In this document: positions 36,795 to 45,749 of the stretch, piece by piece
Position numbering within the stretch: position 1 is the stretch's first letter
How the letters are laid out: every line of letters starts with the position of its first letter
Assembly: GCF_902491285.1 (NCBI RefSeq)
Contig: NZ_CABUHK010000023.1
Span: 1-64,000, forward strand
Direction: 5' to 3'
Source: an uncultured Bacteroides sp.
GTDB lineage: Bacteria > Bacteroidota > Bacteroidia > Bacteroidales > Bacteroidaceae
Length of the DNA stretch: 64,000 bases
Notes under the pieces: model-generated
What the model was told of the DNA's origin: nothing
Seen by the model: the letters and a program-made list of their open reading frames with translations, nothing else
Database searches by the model: none
Position numbers and translations under genes: made by a program

Positions 36795-38363
36795 TTATTC
36801 GGTTCCGTTACTTTTACTTTTCATTTTACCGGTCACAGTTACTACACTGTATTTAGGCACGGTAATAGAACGCAGACCATTCAATGATGGATTGATCTTT
36901 TTATGTAGCCACTTCACATTTTCACTGGATGTGTACGTTCTCATGTTCTGGAATTCTACTCCATCGATTTCCAACAAAGTACTGAATGATTCAGTTTGAG
37001 AAGAATTAACGAGTACAAGGGTGTAAGTATTGTCTTTAATATAGGCAGAAGCATATAACTCTTCCGGGAACTTATCTGTTTCAGATGGAATCTTTTCTAC
37101 ATCTACGCGTACAGCACCTTGATCTATAAATTTAGTATATTGTCCGTAAGAGTAGTAACGAGGTACTCTGTAGAATTCTGTGCTAGGCAATGATTCTTTC
37201 AATTGGATTAGGTTTTCTCCTGTTGTGCTACATGGACGTGCACCTGCCCACCATACAAAACCGCTAACATTGGCTTTTGTTAAGTAATAGTGGAATGTTT
37301 TTGCCCATTTCATTGCGTCGGGCCATGTTTCTTTACGATCCTTATCATCACTAACTTCTGTCTGCCAGATTTGAATATTGCGCTTCACAGCTTCTTCAAA
37401 AGGAACTAAATTTTCATCACTTGTAGAATATCCATGACCAGCCATCATTATATTTTGATCTGCTAATTGTGGATATTTCTTAAGACTCTCATTAACATGT
37501 GTAACCGCCCATTTCCACTGTGCATTTTCTGCATACATAAGTCTCATGTCACCATATCCTCTTTTGATCATTTCCGGGCGAAGATGGTTGAGTACTAAAT
37601 CGGCCATCTGGTCTACTGTCCAAGAACAGCTAGCCCATCCTCCCATACTTGCTAGAAAATCCGGTTCATTCCATCCGGATAGTGCGAAAATATCAATGCC
37701 GAATTTTTTCTCGTATGCCTCTACGAAATCGATTAGATATTTTGCATATTCCGGGTAGTATTCTGGTTTCATCGCTCCACCATTCAATTGGACCTTATTT
37801 TTCCATATAATGGGAGGACACCAAACAGAGAAAAAGTAATTAACATGTTTGTATTTCCTACTTATAAGATCTACCAGCCACATCTGTCCCAACTGAGTCT
37901 GTTCTCCACATTCTTCACCATTGTAGACGCGCCAATAGTTATTAATCATAGAGGGTTCATCGGGAGGTAACATAAAGTTACGGTCCATCTTGAACTCTAT
38001 TTCCTTTGTTGCTGGATTGCAGTAAGAAGGGAATATCTCACCACGGAAGATATTCAGTCCTAAACCGGATTTGCTGAAGAGGTCTTCTACCACTTTTTCA
38101 CGTTCCACAGTATTCCAGATGCGGTGTGACCATCCGCAGAAAGCGCAGCCGAAGCCTTCGATAAGTTGATGCTTGTTTTCTTCTCCAATTTTCATCTTTA
38201 TCACAGCGGTTGTTGATGGTTCGGATACAAATCCATCGTCCTCTAAGTTTTCCGGTACAGGGTCTGGAATAAAAACATCACTGTGGTCTAAACTTCCGTC
38301 ATCACAGGAATATCCTAGAAAGAGGAAAAGAGTTACAAATAATAATGAATATATCTTTTTCAT
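36795..38363 (-). CDS. GH30-family glycosidase, lipoprotein (PUL 2)
   Basis: The 522-residue protein has lipobox YSC (Cys near 20) followed by DDGSLDHSD, then a GH-A barrel with GFGCAFCGWSHRIW, acid/base Glu in SGWNEPDF (E233), nucleophile Glu in WQTEVSDD (E336), FVWWAGARP, and a C-terminal beta-sandwich ending YSVVTVTGKMK. It belongs to GH30 but to a different branch from the PUL 1 pair, closer in outline to xylanase/glucuronoxylanase-like GH30 members. With GH130 beside it, the target may be a mannose-containing glycan; substrate unknown. The lipid anchor and acidic residues after the Cys suggest surface display. Confidence 0.85.
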   Translation of the reverse strand: MKKIYSLLFVTLFLFLGYSCDDGSLDHSDVFIPDPVPENLEDDGFVSEPSTTAVIKMKIGEENKHQLIEGFGCAFCGWSHRIWNTVEREKVVEDLFSKSGLGLNIFRGEIFPSYCNPATKEIEFKMDRNFMLPPDEPSMINNYWRVYNGEECGEQTQLGQMWLVDLISRKYKHVNYFFSVWCPPIIWKNKVQLNGGAMKPEYYPEYAKYLIDFVEAYEKKFGIDIFALSGWNEPDFLASMGGWASCSWTVDQMADLVLNHLRPEMIKRGYGDMRLMYAENAQWKWAVTHVNESLKKYPQLADQNIMMAGHGYSTSDENLVPFEEAVKRNIQIWQTEVSDDKDRKETWPDAMKWAKTFHYYLTKANVSGFVWWAGARPCSTTGENLIQLKESLPSTEFYRVPRYYSYGQYTKFIDQGAVRVDVEKIPSETDKFPEELYASAYIKDNTYTLVLVNSSQTESFSTLLEIDGVEFQNMRTYTSSENVKWLHKKINPSLNGLRSITVPKYSVVTVTGKMKSKSNGTE

Positions 38364-38393
38364 AATTGTTATTCTATAATTGGTTTTAATGCA

Positions 38394-40022
38394 TTATTTC
38401 CACAATTCGGTTTGCTTCATTGCGTTGTTGTTATTCAACTCGCCTGAAGGAATTGGATAATATTTATATTTCTCCTGAAAATTGTCAGCTCCCTGCTTGT
38501 CATTTGCTTTGAAGATTGTTTTGATTTCGCTGGTGGTATACCAACGTTTCATATCATCAAAGCGATGCCCTTCTCCGAAGAACTCAAGCAGACACTGATG
38601 TTCAATCTCATCCATCACGTTAGCTGCGGTGAAAGTCTTATCTGCCAGTCCGGCTCTCTGACGAATGGCTTTTAATGCTGTATTTGCTCCATTCAGATCA
38701 TTAGTTTGGGCACAGACTTCGGCATACATTAACAGTACTTCTGCAAAACGCATGGCGCGAACGTTATTTGACTTACCTTCTTTGTGTCCCATGTTGTCTG
38801 CATTGCCGTCATTGGCGAAGTAAGCAGTGTATTTTTTCAGAAGGAATTTACCGTCTCCCAAGCTGAAGGTTGGGGCACCACCCGCCATTTTTCCACTGTT
38901 GCTTTCCCAGAGTTGTTCCATTGAACGGTTGCCACCATACCATTTTTCATTCTTCACCACATCGCCCAAAGCTTCAGGATTGAAGAATAAGCTGGCATAC
39001 ATGCGTTTGTCATACTTTGTGTCTGATTTAGCAGGACGTTCTTCTTTTACAAACTGTCCAACGGCAAAGCTGGAAGGCATTAGCTTTGCCCAACCGCCAC
39101 CGCCCACCGGACCGAGGAACTGAGGAAGGGAACTACCGAGGTTGATTCCGCTTTCGTTACCCCAAGTCAGTTCACCATCACTGCTATATTGTAGCTCGAA
39201 TACAGACTCTTCGTTGTTTTCTTTCGCTGGAGTAAAATTCTCGGCAAAGTTTTCCATCAATTGATAGCGTCCCGGATAGTAAGGAGCATTCATTAGAAGT
39301 TGCAATTGTGTTTTGGCTTCGGTATATTTTTTTTGATATAGATATACCTTGGAAAGCATGGCAATAGCTGCACCTTTCTCGATGCGTCCTTTCTGTTCTC
39401 CATTTCGTGTGATAGGTAAATTGCAGCTAATGGCAGCAATCAAATCATCTTCTGCTTGTTTCCACAGTTGTGCTTCTGTGGCTGCCGGTTTATTAGTTTC
39501 ATCTTCGTTAGAAGGAATCAGGCGCAGGGGAACTTCTCTGTAGTTATGTACCAGTAAGAAGTACTGAAGACCTCTGAGGAAAAGTGCTTCTCCTTTGATC
39601 ATAGAACGGTCTTCTTCGCTAATACCGCTTGCCGGAACCAAATCAATGTTTTTCAATACGATGTTTGCACGTTGAATGCCAGTATAGAGTGCTCCATAAG
39701 GATCATTGCCAGTGGTGGTAGAGTTTTGGAAAGTGGCAATAGCCCACATGGATGCCTCTTCATTCAAAATAGTGAAGATATCGTCACCACGGCTGTTCAA
39801 GTTTAGCCAGCCGTCGAATGCACCGTAATAACCGTACATCTGGTATTTTATGGGTGAATAAGCGGCTGCCAAACCACTCTCTGCATCAGTTTTATTTTTC
39901 CAGAAGTTTTCTTCTGTAAAGTGATTGCGGTCTGATAAATCTAAAAATGATTCGCTACATGATGTCAGAGCTCCGGAAAGAAGAACTGCCATACCTATAT
40001 ATGATAACCAATTTTTTTTCAT
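38394..40022 (-). CDS. SusD-like surface glycan-binding lipoprotein (PUL 2)
   Basis: The 542-residue lipoprotein has lipobox LTSC (Cys near 22), SESFLDLSDRN at the mature start, TPR-like helices (GEALFLRGLQYFLLVHNYREVPL, AIAMLSKVYLYQKKYTEAKTQL), and the C-terminal VRAMRFAEVLLMYAEVCAQ and LLEFFGEGHRFDDMKRW motifs of SusD/RagB. It works as lid and binding protein for the SusC encoded upstream. Gap to SusC is 35 bases and to GH30 is 30 bases. Confidence 0.95.
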   Translation of the reverse strand: MKKNWLSYIGMAVLLSGALTSCSESFLDLSDRNHFTEENFWKNKTDAESGLAAAYSPIKYQMYGYYGAFDGWLNLNSRGDDIFTILNEEASMWAIATFQNSTTTGNDPYGALYTGIQRANIVLKNIDLVPASGISEEDRSMIKGEALFLRGLQYFLLVHNYREVPLRLIPSNEDETNKPAATEAQLWKQAEDDLIAAISCNLPITRNGEQKGRIEKGAAIAMLSKVYLYQKKYTEAKTQLQLLMNAPYYPGRYQLMENFAENFTPAKENNEESVFELQYSSDGELTWGNESGINLGSSLPQFLGPVGGGGWAKLMPSSFAVGQFVKEERPAKSDTKYDKRMYASLFFNPEALGDVVKNEKWYGGNRSMEQLWESNSGKMAGGAPTFSLGDGKFLLKKYTAYFANDGNADNMGHKEGKSNNVRAMRFAEVLLMYAEVCAQTNDLNGANTALKAIRQRAGLADKTFTAANVMDEIEHQCLLEFFGEGHRFDDMKRWYTTSEIKTIFKANDKQGADNFQEKYKYYPIPSGELNNNNAMKQTELWK

Positions 40023-40057
40023 GTTGTAAAATTCAATTAGTGTGTATAATCTTAGTA

Positions 40058-43000
40058 TTATAAACTTACCTGAATACCGAATGAGATAGTACGTGGTAAC
40101 GGATAACGTCCTTGGTCGATACCTCTTGAGAATACGCTGTAGCCTGCTCCGATGTCTACACTGCCGCTTTCGCCGAGGTCAGGAGAATAACCGGAATACT
40201 TTGTCAGCGTGAAAAGGTTCTCCATGGATGTGTAGATTCTCACATTTTCCAACTTAATCTTCTTCAACATTGATTTAGGAAGAGTATAACCAATATCGAG
40301 TGTTTTCAGGCGGAAGTAAGACCCGTCTTCCAACCATCTGTCGGTATATGCCAGTCCGTTGTCGGCTCCGTCTACTTTGGAGAAACGAGGGATGTCTGTA
40401 TTTGGGTTGTCCGGTCTCCATGAGTTAGCCAGTCTTGTGCTGTAATTGCCGTTGAACTTACCCGATTCGAGACAGTAACGCTGATAGTTATATATGTCAT
40501 TACCTACTACTCCATCGAAGAACAGACCGAAGTCGAAACCTTTCCATTCACCACCCAGGCGTAAGCCAAAAGCGAAATCAGGGAATGGGTTGCCTACGTC
40601 GTGCTGGTCGTTTTCATTGATCACACCGTCACCGTTCCAATCTTTGTAACGTACATCACCTACTTGTGCACCCGGTTGAATCATATTACCGTTTTTATCT
40701 TTATAGTCTTCAATCTCCTGTTGGCTATGGAAGATTCCGTCAGACTCGATCAGATTAAAGAATGACATGGAGTGTCCTTCTGCAAATCGGTTGATTCCAC
40801 GTCCGCCTGCACCGTGAGCAGAATAGCCTGAGATAGCTAGATTGTCACCACCGGCAGTAATTTGAGTTACTTCATTTTTTTCGGTAGTAAAGTTTGCACC
40901 GATGTAGTAGTTGAAGTCTTTACCGATTGTGCTACGCCAGTTCACTGCCAACTCGAAACCTTTATTGCGTACTTGTCCGGCATTCTGGATAGAAAGACCG
41001 TTGATACCGGTAGAAGCTGCATAAGGAATTGGGAGCAACACATCGTTGGTGTTCTTTATGTAAGCATCAGCTGTCAGAGTCAGTTTGCCATTGAGCATAG
41101 TTAGGTCTAGGCCGGCATTGAATGTTTCGGTGCTTTCCCAAGTCAGATCGGCAGGAGATACTGCATTAACGTTGGGTAGGCGACCAAACCAGATACCATT
41201 ACCTTGTAGGTAGTTCATTCCGTCGGATACTACGCTGATGGTAGGATAGAATTTGTCCATCTGCTGATTACCCAGTTTACCGTAGCTAAAGCGGAGTTTA
41301 AACTGGTCGAACATATTCTCCAACGGTTTGAAGAATTTCTCACGATTGATGTTCCAGCCAATAGATGCTGAAGGGAAGCTACCAAAGCGGTTTCCTTTCT
41401 TAAAGCGTGAGGAACCGTCACGACGGATAGAGGCAGAAACTAGATAGCGATCGTCGTAAGAATACATCACACGTCCGAAGAGAGAAACCAGTGCGAGCTC
41501 GTTGATTGAGCTAAAGGCTTTCATTGTACTTACATTGCCCGTCATTGTTTCAATGAATTCAGGAATGTCTGTATTGCTTCCGTTCAGACCGTAGCTCTTG
41601 TCTTTCTGTGCGGAATAACCGGCCATTAACGCGAGATTGTGTTTGCCGAATACTTTATCATAATTTAGAGTGTTCTCCAATACCCATGATTCGTAGTCCG
41701 AAGAGCCTTCGCTTAGGTCAGGAGTTTCATTCTTACCATAAGTGCCTAGGTCATAGCTACCTGTGTATGTGCGACTTTTGTTGTGGTCTTTTCTAAGTCC
41801 TAGGTTCAGTTTGTATTTCAGACCTTTCAGAATTTCTGCTTGCAGATATGCATTCAGGAAGATCTGGGTCTTTTCGTTAGTATTGAGTACGGTACTGTAA
41901 TAAGCATAAGGATTAGGGAGATTGATATCTGCAGAGGTTCCCCATCCGGTACTATTGGTAGGATCGAATACCGGTACTACTGCAGGGAAGCGGAGGATTT
42001 CGCCCATTGTGTCCTGGTTGATGTTTCCTTCACCTTGGGATAGGCGAACGATTAGCGATTCACCGATAATCAGGCGATTGTCCAGAAAAGAGAAGTCGCT
42101 CTTCAAACGAATATTATAGGATTCGTGACTTGTGTTGCGAAGAATACCTTCTTTGTTTAAATAGCTTGCAGATGCGCTGTAGGTAGCTGTTTTGGAACCA
42201 CCGCTAATATTAGCGTTCGCTTTATAGGTCATTGCAGTGCGCAACATTACATCTTGCCAGTCGGTACCGACACCAACAAATGGAACTGCACCAGTTTCTG
42301 AACTGTAACCATCGGCAGCTAGATTATAGTAGCGTGCGAAGCGGCTATATTCTTCACCATTAAATACATTCAGCGTTTTTGGAGTCTGGCTAAAACCTGT
42401 GAAGAAACTTACATCTAGTTTGGTAGGCATATCCTTGCGGCCGCTTTTTGTAGTTACTAATACTACACCACCGGCAGCACGAGAACCATAGATAGCGGCA
42501 GCGGCAGCATCTTTCAGTACCTCAATAGAAGCAATATCTGATGGGTCTACCATACTAAGATCTCCAAAAGCTCCATCAATTACATAAAGCGGGTCATTGT
42601 TTGAAAGAGAACTGATACCGCGGATGTTAATAGTCATTCCTTCGTTCGGATCACCACTTGTGCTTGCTACAGATACACCGGCAATTTTACCTTGGAGGGC
42701 TGTACCCGTATTTGTAGCAACAGCACCATTCAATTCTTTTGCGCTTACTGAACTTACAGCTCCGGAGAGGTGGCTTTTCTTTACTGTACCATAACCGATG
42801 ACAACAACTTGTTCAAGAGTTACGTTATCTTCTTCCATACTAACATTGATTGTAGCGTTTGAAGATACTGCCTGCTCTATACTTTTCATACCTATTGTAG
42901 AGAATACAAGCACATCACCCTTATTGGCTTTAACTGTATATTTACCGTCTATATCTGTAACTGTACCAGTGTCTCTGCTTTTTATTTTTACTGTGACTCC

Positions 43001-43123
43001 TGGTAAGGGTTCGTTTGTCGTAGCTTCTGTTACGACTCCTTTAACTTCGATATTCTGGGCTGCCAATGGAATACTGGTCAGGCAGAGAAAGAAGAAAAGT
43101 AAGAAATGAATTTTTTTACTCAT
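40058..43123 (-). CDS. SusC-like TonB-dependent outer-membrane transporter (PUL 2)
   Basis: The 1021-residue protein has a signal peptide (1-22, ending PLAAQ), a CarboxypepD_reg-like domain (~25-100) ending at LEQVVVIGYG, a plug domain with NDPLYVIDG and AAAAAIYGSRAAGGVVLVTT, and a barrel ending in SFGIQVSL. It imports glycan fragments with TonB energy. It is the first large gene of PUL 2 and begins only 3 bases after the stop of a 56-codon ORF, so its translation may be coupled to that ORF. Confidence 0.96.
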   Translation of the reverse strand: MSKKIHFLLFFFLCLTSIPLAAQNIEVKGVVTEATTNEPLPGVTVKIKSRDTGTVTDIDGKYTVKANKGDVLVFSTIGMKSIEQAVSSNATINVSMEEDNVTLEQVVVIGYGTVKKSHLSGAVSSVSAKELNGAVATNTGTALQGKIAGVSVASTSGDPNEGMTINIRGISSLSNNDPLYVIDGAFGDLSMVDPSDIASIEVLKDAAAAAIYGSRAAGGVVLVTTKSGRKDMPTKLDVSFFTGFSQTPKTLNVFNGEEYSRFARYYNLAADGYSSETGAVPFVGVGTDWQDVMLRTAMTYKANANISGGSKTATYSASASYLNKEGILRNTSHESYNIRLKSDFSFLDNRLIIGESLIVRLSQGEGNINQDTMGEILRFPAVVPVFDPTNSTGWGTSADINLPNPYAYYSTVLNTNEKTQIFLNAYLQAEILKGLKYKLNLGLRKDHNKSRTYTGSYDLGTYGKNETPDLSEGSSDYESWVLENTLNYDKVFGKHNLALMAGYSAQKDKSYGLNGSNTDIPEFIETMTGNVSTMKAFSSINELALVSLFGRVMYSYDDRYLVSASIRRDGSSRFKKGNRFGSFPSASIGWNINREKFFKPLENMFDQFKLRFSYGKLGNQQMDKFYPTISVVSDGMNYLQGNGIWFGRLPNVNAVSPADLTWESTETFNAGLDLTMLNGKLTLTADAYIKNTNDVLLPIPYAASTGINGLSIQNAGQVRNKGFELAVNWRSTIGKDFNYYIGANFTTEKNEVTQITAGGDNLAISGYSAHGAGGRGINRFAEGHSMSFFNLIESDGIFHSQQEIEDYKDKNGNMIQPGAQVGDVRYKDWNGDGVINENDQHDVGNPFPDFAFGLRLGGEWKGFDFGLFFDGVVGNDIYNYQRYCLESGKFNGNYSTRLANSWRPDNPNTDIPRFSKVDGADNGLAYTDRWLEDGSYFRLKTLDIGYTLPKSMLKKIKLENVRIYTSMENLFTLTKYSGYSPDLGESGSVDIGAGYSVFSRGIDQGRYPLPRTISFGIQVSL

Positions 43124-43126
43124 GAT

Positions 43127-43297
43127 TTATTGCATTAGATTTATAAACTCTATTCTATTAAGCATATAACTTGTTCCGTTATCTGTAAGTTGTTGCTTGA
43201 AGTGTTTGTTGTCGGCACTGTTTTTACAAGAAGTAAATGTACCTATGTAACTTAATAGGTGTGCTACTCCAATAAGGTAAAATAATCTGTTTTTCAT
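43127..43297 (-). CDS. 56-residue lipoprotein-like small ORF before SusC
   Basis: On the minus strand an ATG at 43297 opens a 56-codon frame: MKNRLFYLIGVAHLLSYIG, then TFTSC at residues 21-25, then a hydrophilic tail ending in FINLMQ. The basic start, hydrophobic core and FTSC before a charged tail look like a lipoprotein signal with Cys at residue 25. It ends 3 bases before the SusC ATG and lies downstream of a good promoter. It may be a tiny lipoprotein or a coupling leader. I do not recognise a family. It could also be chance in AT-rich DNA, but the signal-like make-up argues against that. Confidence 0.55.
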   Translation of the reverse strand: MKNRLFYLIGVAHLLSYIGTFTSCKNSADNKHFKQQLTDNGTSYMLNRIEFINLMQ

Positions 43298-43332
43298 AAC
43301 ATATATGATTTTATATTGTTAAACTCTGGGAG

Positions 43333-43364
43333 CAAAGGTAGGGTGGTTTACTTTGGAGGACAAA
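43333..43364 (-). promoter_or_regulatory. Promoter of PUL 2
   Basis: On the minus strand TTTG (43361-43364) and TACCTTTG (43333-43340) are separated by 20 bases, a full match to the Bacteroides -33/-7 form. A transcript from here would start near 43326, just before the 56-codon ORF. A second TATATTTG overlaps the -33 box. Confidence 0.75.
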
Positions 43365-43782
43365 TATAATTTTATCAAATACTAATACAAAATTAACAAA
43401 AGGCATAAAAATAGATAAAAATGTTGTTTTAATCTCCTTAATATAATACTAAATCTCTTTAAATAGCTGTGTTTGTAGGTGTGACTATCAAAAGTGTGCC
43501 GTTATGTATCGAATATTTATAATACCTATAATATACTTTCTGCTCACTAGAAAAACGTCTGTGTCTTCTGTATTAAATATGAGTTTAACTTATATAGAAC
43601 GTAGTGTAAAAAAGAGTTATATGTCATAGGCTATTTATTATATTGCCAAAGTGCAATTTTTCCCCAAAAAACAAACTTCAAGCAGGCTGTTTTTACTTCC
43701 ATTTTCTTGAATAACTCTTTGTTTATCATAAATATTGCTTTTTACATTTCTATCTTCTTTTTCATCATTATCATTTCATTTA
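43365..43782. other. AT-rich gap upstream of PUL 2
   Basis: No gene or family is seen. It is rich in A and T runs and has no clear paired repeats of the HTCS-operator type. It separates the PUL 2 promoter from the 270-bp repeats. Confidence 0.5.
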
Positions 43783-44333
43783 TTTCCGTACGGTTATGAA
43801 CTAATTTCGAACTTGTGCAAATTTGTCGTTAATACTGAATGAATTTATGATTGATGATGCATGATTTTATTCGTCTGACAATTGTTGCTTTTTCGTCTGA
43901 CAGTTGTCAGACGGAAGAATAACAGTTGTCAGACGAAAGTTCAACAACTGTCAGACGAATAAATTTATATATAACAGGGATTAAATCATTGCATACTGCC
44001 AATCTGATTTTAGAAAAACTAAGATTAGTTCATTTCCGTACCGTTTAGCTCATTTCCGTACGGTTATGAACTAATTTCGAACTTGTGCAAATTTGTCGTT
44101 AATACTGAATGAATTTATGATTGATGATGCATGATTTTATTCGTCTGACAATTGTTGCTTTTTCGTCTGACAGTTGTCAGACGGAAGAATAACAGTTGTC
44201 AGACGAAAGTTCAACAACTGTCAGACGAATAAATTTATATATAACGGGGATTAAATCATTGCATACTGCCAATCTGATTTTAGAAAAACTAAGATTAGTT
44301 CATTTCCGTACCGTTTAGCTCATTTCCGTACGG
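43783..44333. repeat. Two tandem 270-bp repeats with nested palindromes
   Basis: TTTCCGTACGGTTATGAACT starts at 43783 and again at 44053, and the unit begins a third time at 44323 for about 11 bases. The two full copies differ at only one base that I could find (ACAGGGA against ACGGGGA). Each unit contains four copies, in both orientations, of the word CGTCTGACA(A/G)TTGT; one pair forms TCGTCTGACAGTTGTCAGAC, a self-complementary stretch (43893-43912 and again 270 bases later). Unit ends carry TTAGTTCATTTCCGTAC against the inverted TACGGTTATGAACTAA. No coding frame is present. Confidence 0.9.
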
Positions 44334-44411
44334 ATTTAAACAACTTCACCTCTACATAGTTATTTATCCTAATTATTTATCCTAAAACAAACATTGAACG
44401 ATTTATTTTCT

Positions 44412-44419
44412 TAATTTTG
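44412..44419 (+). promoter_or_regulatory. -7 element TAATTTTG for the Rpn-family gene
   Basis: TAATTTTG fits TAnnTTTG 40 bases before the start codon. The -33 box is not clear. The gene has an SD-like AAGGAAG before its ATG. Confidence 0.4.
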
Positions 44420-44458
44420 TGCTAAAACCAAATAGCAATAAAAGAAAAAGGAAGTAGT

Positions 44459-45295
44459 ATGGAACAAGCGGACAGATATATTCGTTTCGACTGGGCAATC
44501 AAGAGACTGCTTCGTCAAAAAGCTAATTTCGGTGTATTAGAGGGTTTTCTCACGGTATTTCTTGGTGAAGAGGTGAAAATCATCGAAATACTGGAAAGTG
44601 AAAGTAATCAGCAGACAGCCGATGATAAGTTTAATCGTGTAGATATCAAAGCCAAAAACGATAAGGGTGAGATTATCATCATTGAGATTCAGAACACTCG
44701 TGAACTGTACTACCTGGAGCGTATCCTCTATGGAGTGGCGAAAGCCATTACGGAGCATATCTCTCTTGGAGAACGTTATTATGAGGTGAAGAAGATTTAT
44801 TCAATCAGTATCTTATACTTCGATATCGGTAAAGGGGATGACTACTTATACCACGGTCAGAACAACTTCGTCGGAGTGCATACGAATGACCGTCTTGAAG
44901 TGACTACCAAAGAGAAAGACGCATTGGTGCATAAGCTTCCCGCCGAAATCTTTCCCGAGTATTTCCTGGTTCGGGTAAATGAATTTAATAAGGTGGCGGT
45001 CACTCCTTTGGAAGAATGGGTGGAGTATCTGAAAACAGGTTGTATCCGTCCTGATACAGAAGCACCGGGGTTGAAAGAAGCCCGTGAGAAATTGGTGTAT
45101 TATAATATGTCCAAAGCGGAGCGACAGGCTTATGATGAACATTTGAGTGCGATCATGATACAGAATGATGTGTTGGATGGGGCGAAATTGGAAGGTCGCA
45201 TGGAAGTTGCTCGTAACATGAAAAAGCTGGGAGTTCCCATCGAAATTATCATGCAAAGTACTGGATTATCAGAAAAGGAGATAGAGAACTTATAA
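44459..45295 (+). CDS. Rpn / PD-(D/E)XK nuclease-family transposase-like protein
   Basis: The 278-residue protein matches the PDDEXK_2 (Rpn, recombination-promoting nuclease) family. It has FDWAIKRLLRQKANF at the start, the nuclease core with NRVDIKAKNDKGEIIIIEIQ (D62, E76, Q78), YYLERILYGVAK, and a C-terminal tail of short helices (NMKKLGVPIEIIMQSTGLSEKEI) resembling the repeat found in these proteins. These proteins are widespread, vary in copy number and were described as RecA-independent recombination nucleases in E. coli. The active-site residues are intact. It begins 126 bases after the 270-bp tandem repeat. Confidence 0.88.
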   Translation: MEQADRYIRFDWAIKRLLRQKANFGVLEGFLTVFLGEEVKIIEILESESNQQTADDKFNRVDIKAKNDKGEIIIIEIQNTRELYYLERILYGVAKAITEHISLGERYYEVKKIYSISILYFDIGKGDDYLYHGQNNFVGVHTNDRLEVTTKEKDALVHKLPAEIFPEYFLVRVNEFNKVAVTPLEEWVEYLKTGCIRPDTEAPGLKEAREKLVYYNMSKAERQAYDEHLSAIMIQNDVLDGAKLEGRMEVARNMKKLGVPIEIIMQSTGLSEKEIENL

Positions 45296-45301
45296 GTAAT
45301 A

Positions 45302-45548
45302 TAGCTATTACGAAGCGGTCTTTTATATCAATTTTCTTTAGTACAATATCTCTGAATCCCGCTTTCTTTGCGGCTTTCACCCATTGGCGCGGTTTAAACC
45401 GATTGGGATTCCATGTGTCTGCCAGTGCCCAGTATTCTTTTGGGGTGATAGTTCCGTCTTCCTACGATTTGTTTGCGTACATTCCCCATGACAGGTCAAT
45501 GCCCCCATGAACGGCTGACATACCCAAATGGCCGTACCTCTTTCTCAT
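45302..45548 (-). pseudogene. Remnant of a GH29-like (alpha-L-fucosidase) gene
   Basis: One minus-strand frame reads RYGHLGMSAVHGG, LSWGMYANKS, an in-frame TAG, then EDGTITPKEYWALADTWNPN and RFKPRQWVKAAKKAGFRDIV. The WGMY and NPxxFxxxxWVxxAKxAGxxxIV patterns are those at the start of GH29 fucosidases. The rest of the gene is missing on both sides. The frame and stop are seen directly; the family call is from pattern memory. Confidence 0.65.
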
Positions 45549-45670
45549 TCTTAGATGATTTTAGAGCGATTATTGAAACTCTAATCGCTAATGAATATTA
45601 AGTATTTAGTCTTCATTATTAGTAAAAAAGACATTGGAAGATTTATTTTTTATAATGTAATAGCCTAAAT

Positions 45671-45706
45671 AGCAATAATCTTTCAATATATTGAAAGATT
45701 ATTGCT
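45671..45706. terminator. Perfect 36-bp palindrome, possible terminator
   Basis: AGCAATAATCTTTCAA (45671-45686) and TTGAAAGATTATTGCT (45691-45706) are perfect 16-base arms around TATA. It lies 44 bases after the stop of the phosphodiesterase gene on the minus strand. No clean T-tract follows, so a terminator role is only likely, not sure. Confidence 0.5.
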
Positions 45707-45749
45707 ATATTTATTTCAGTAAATAAGATGAGTGTGGAGAAAAAAGTGA

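Noticed and set aside
43871..44231. Regularly repeated CGTCTGACA words as a CRISPR array
   Set aside because: The words are short, occur in both orientations, have unequal spacing, and the whole 270-bp block is duplicated; there are no spacers and no cas genes.
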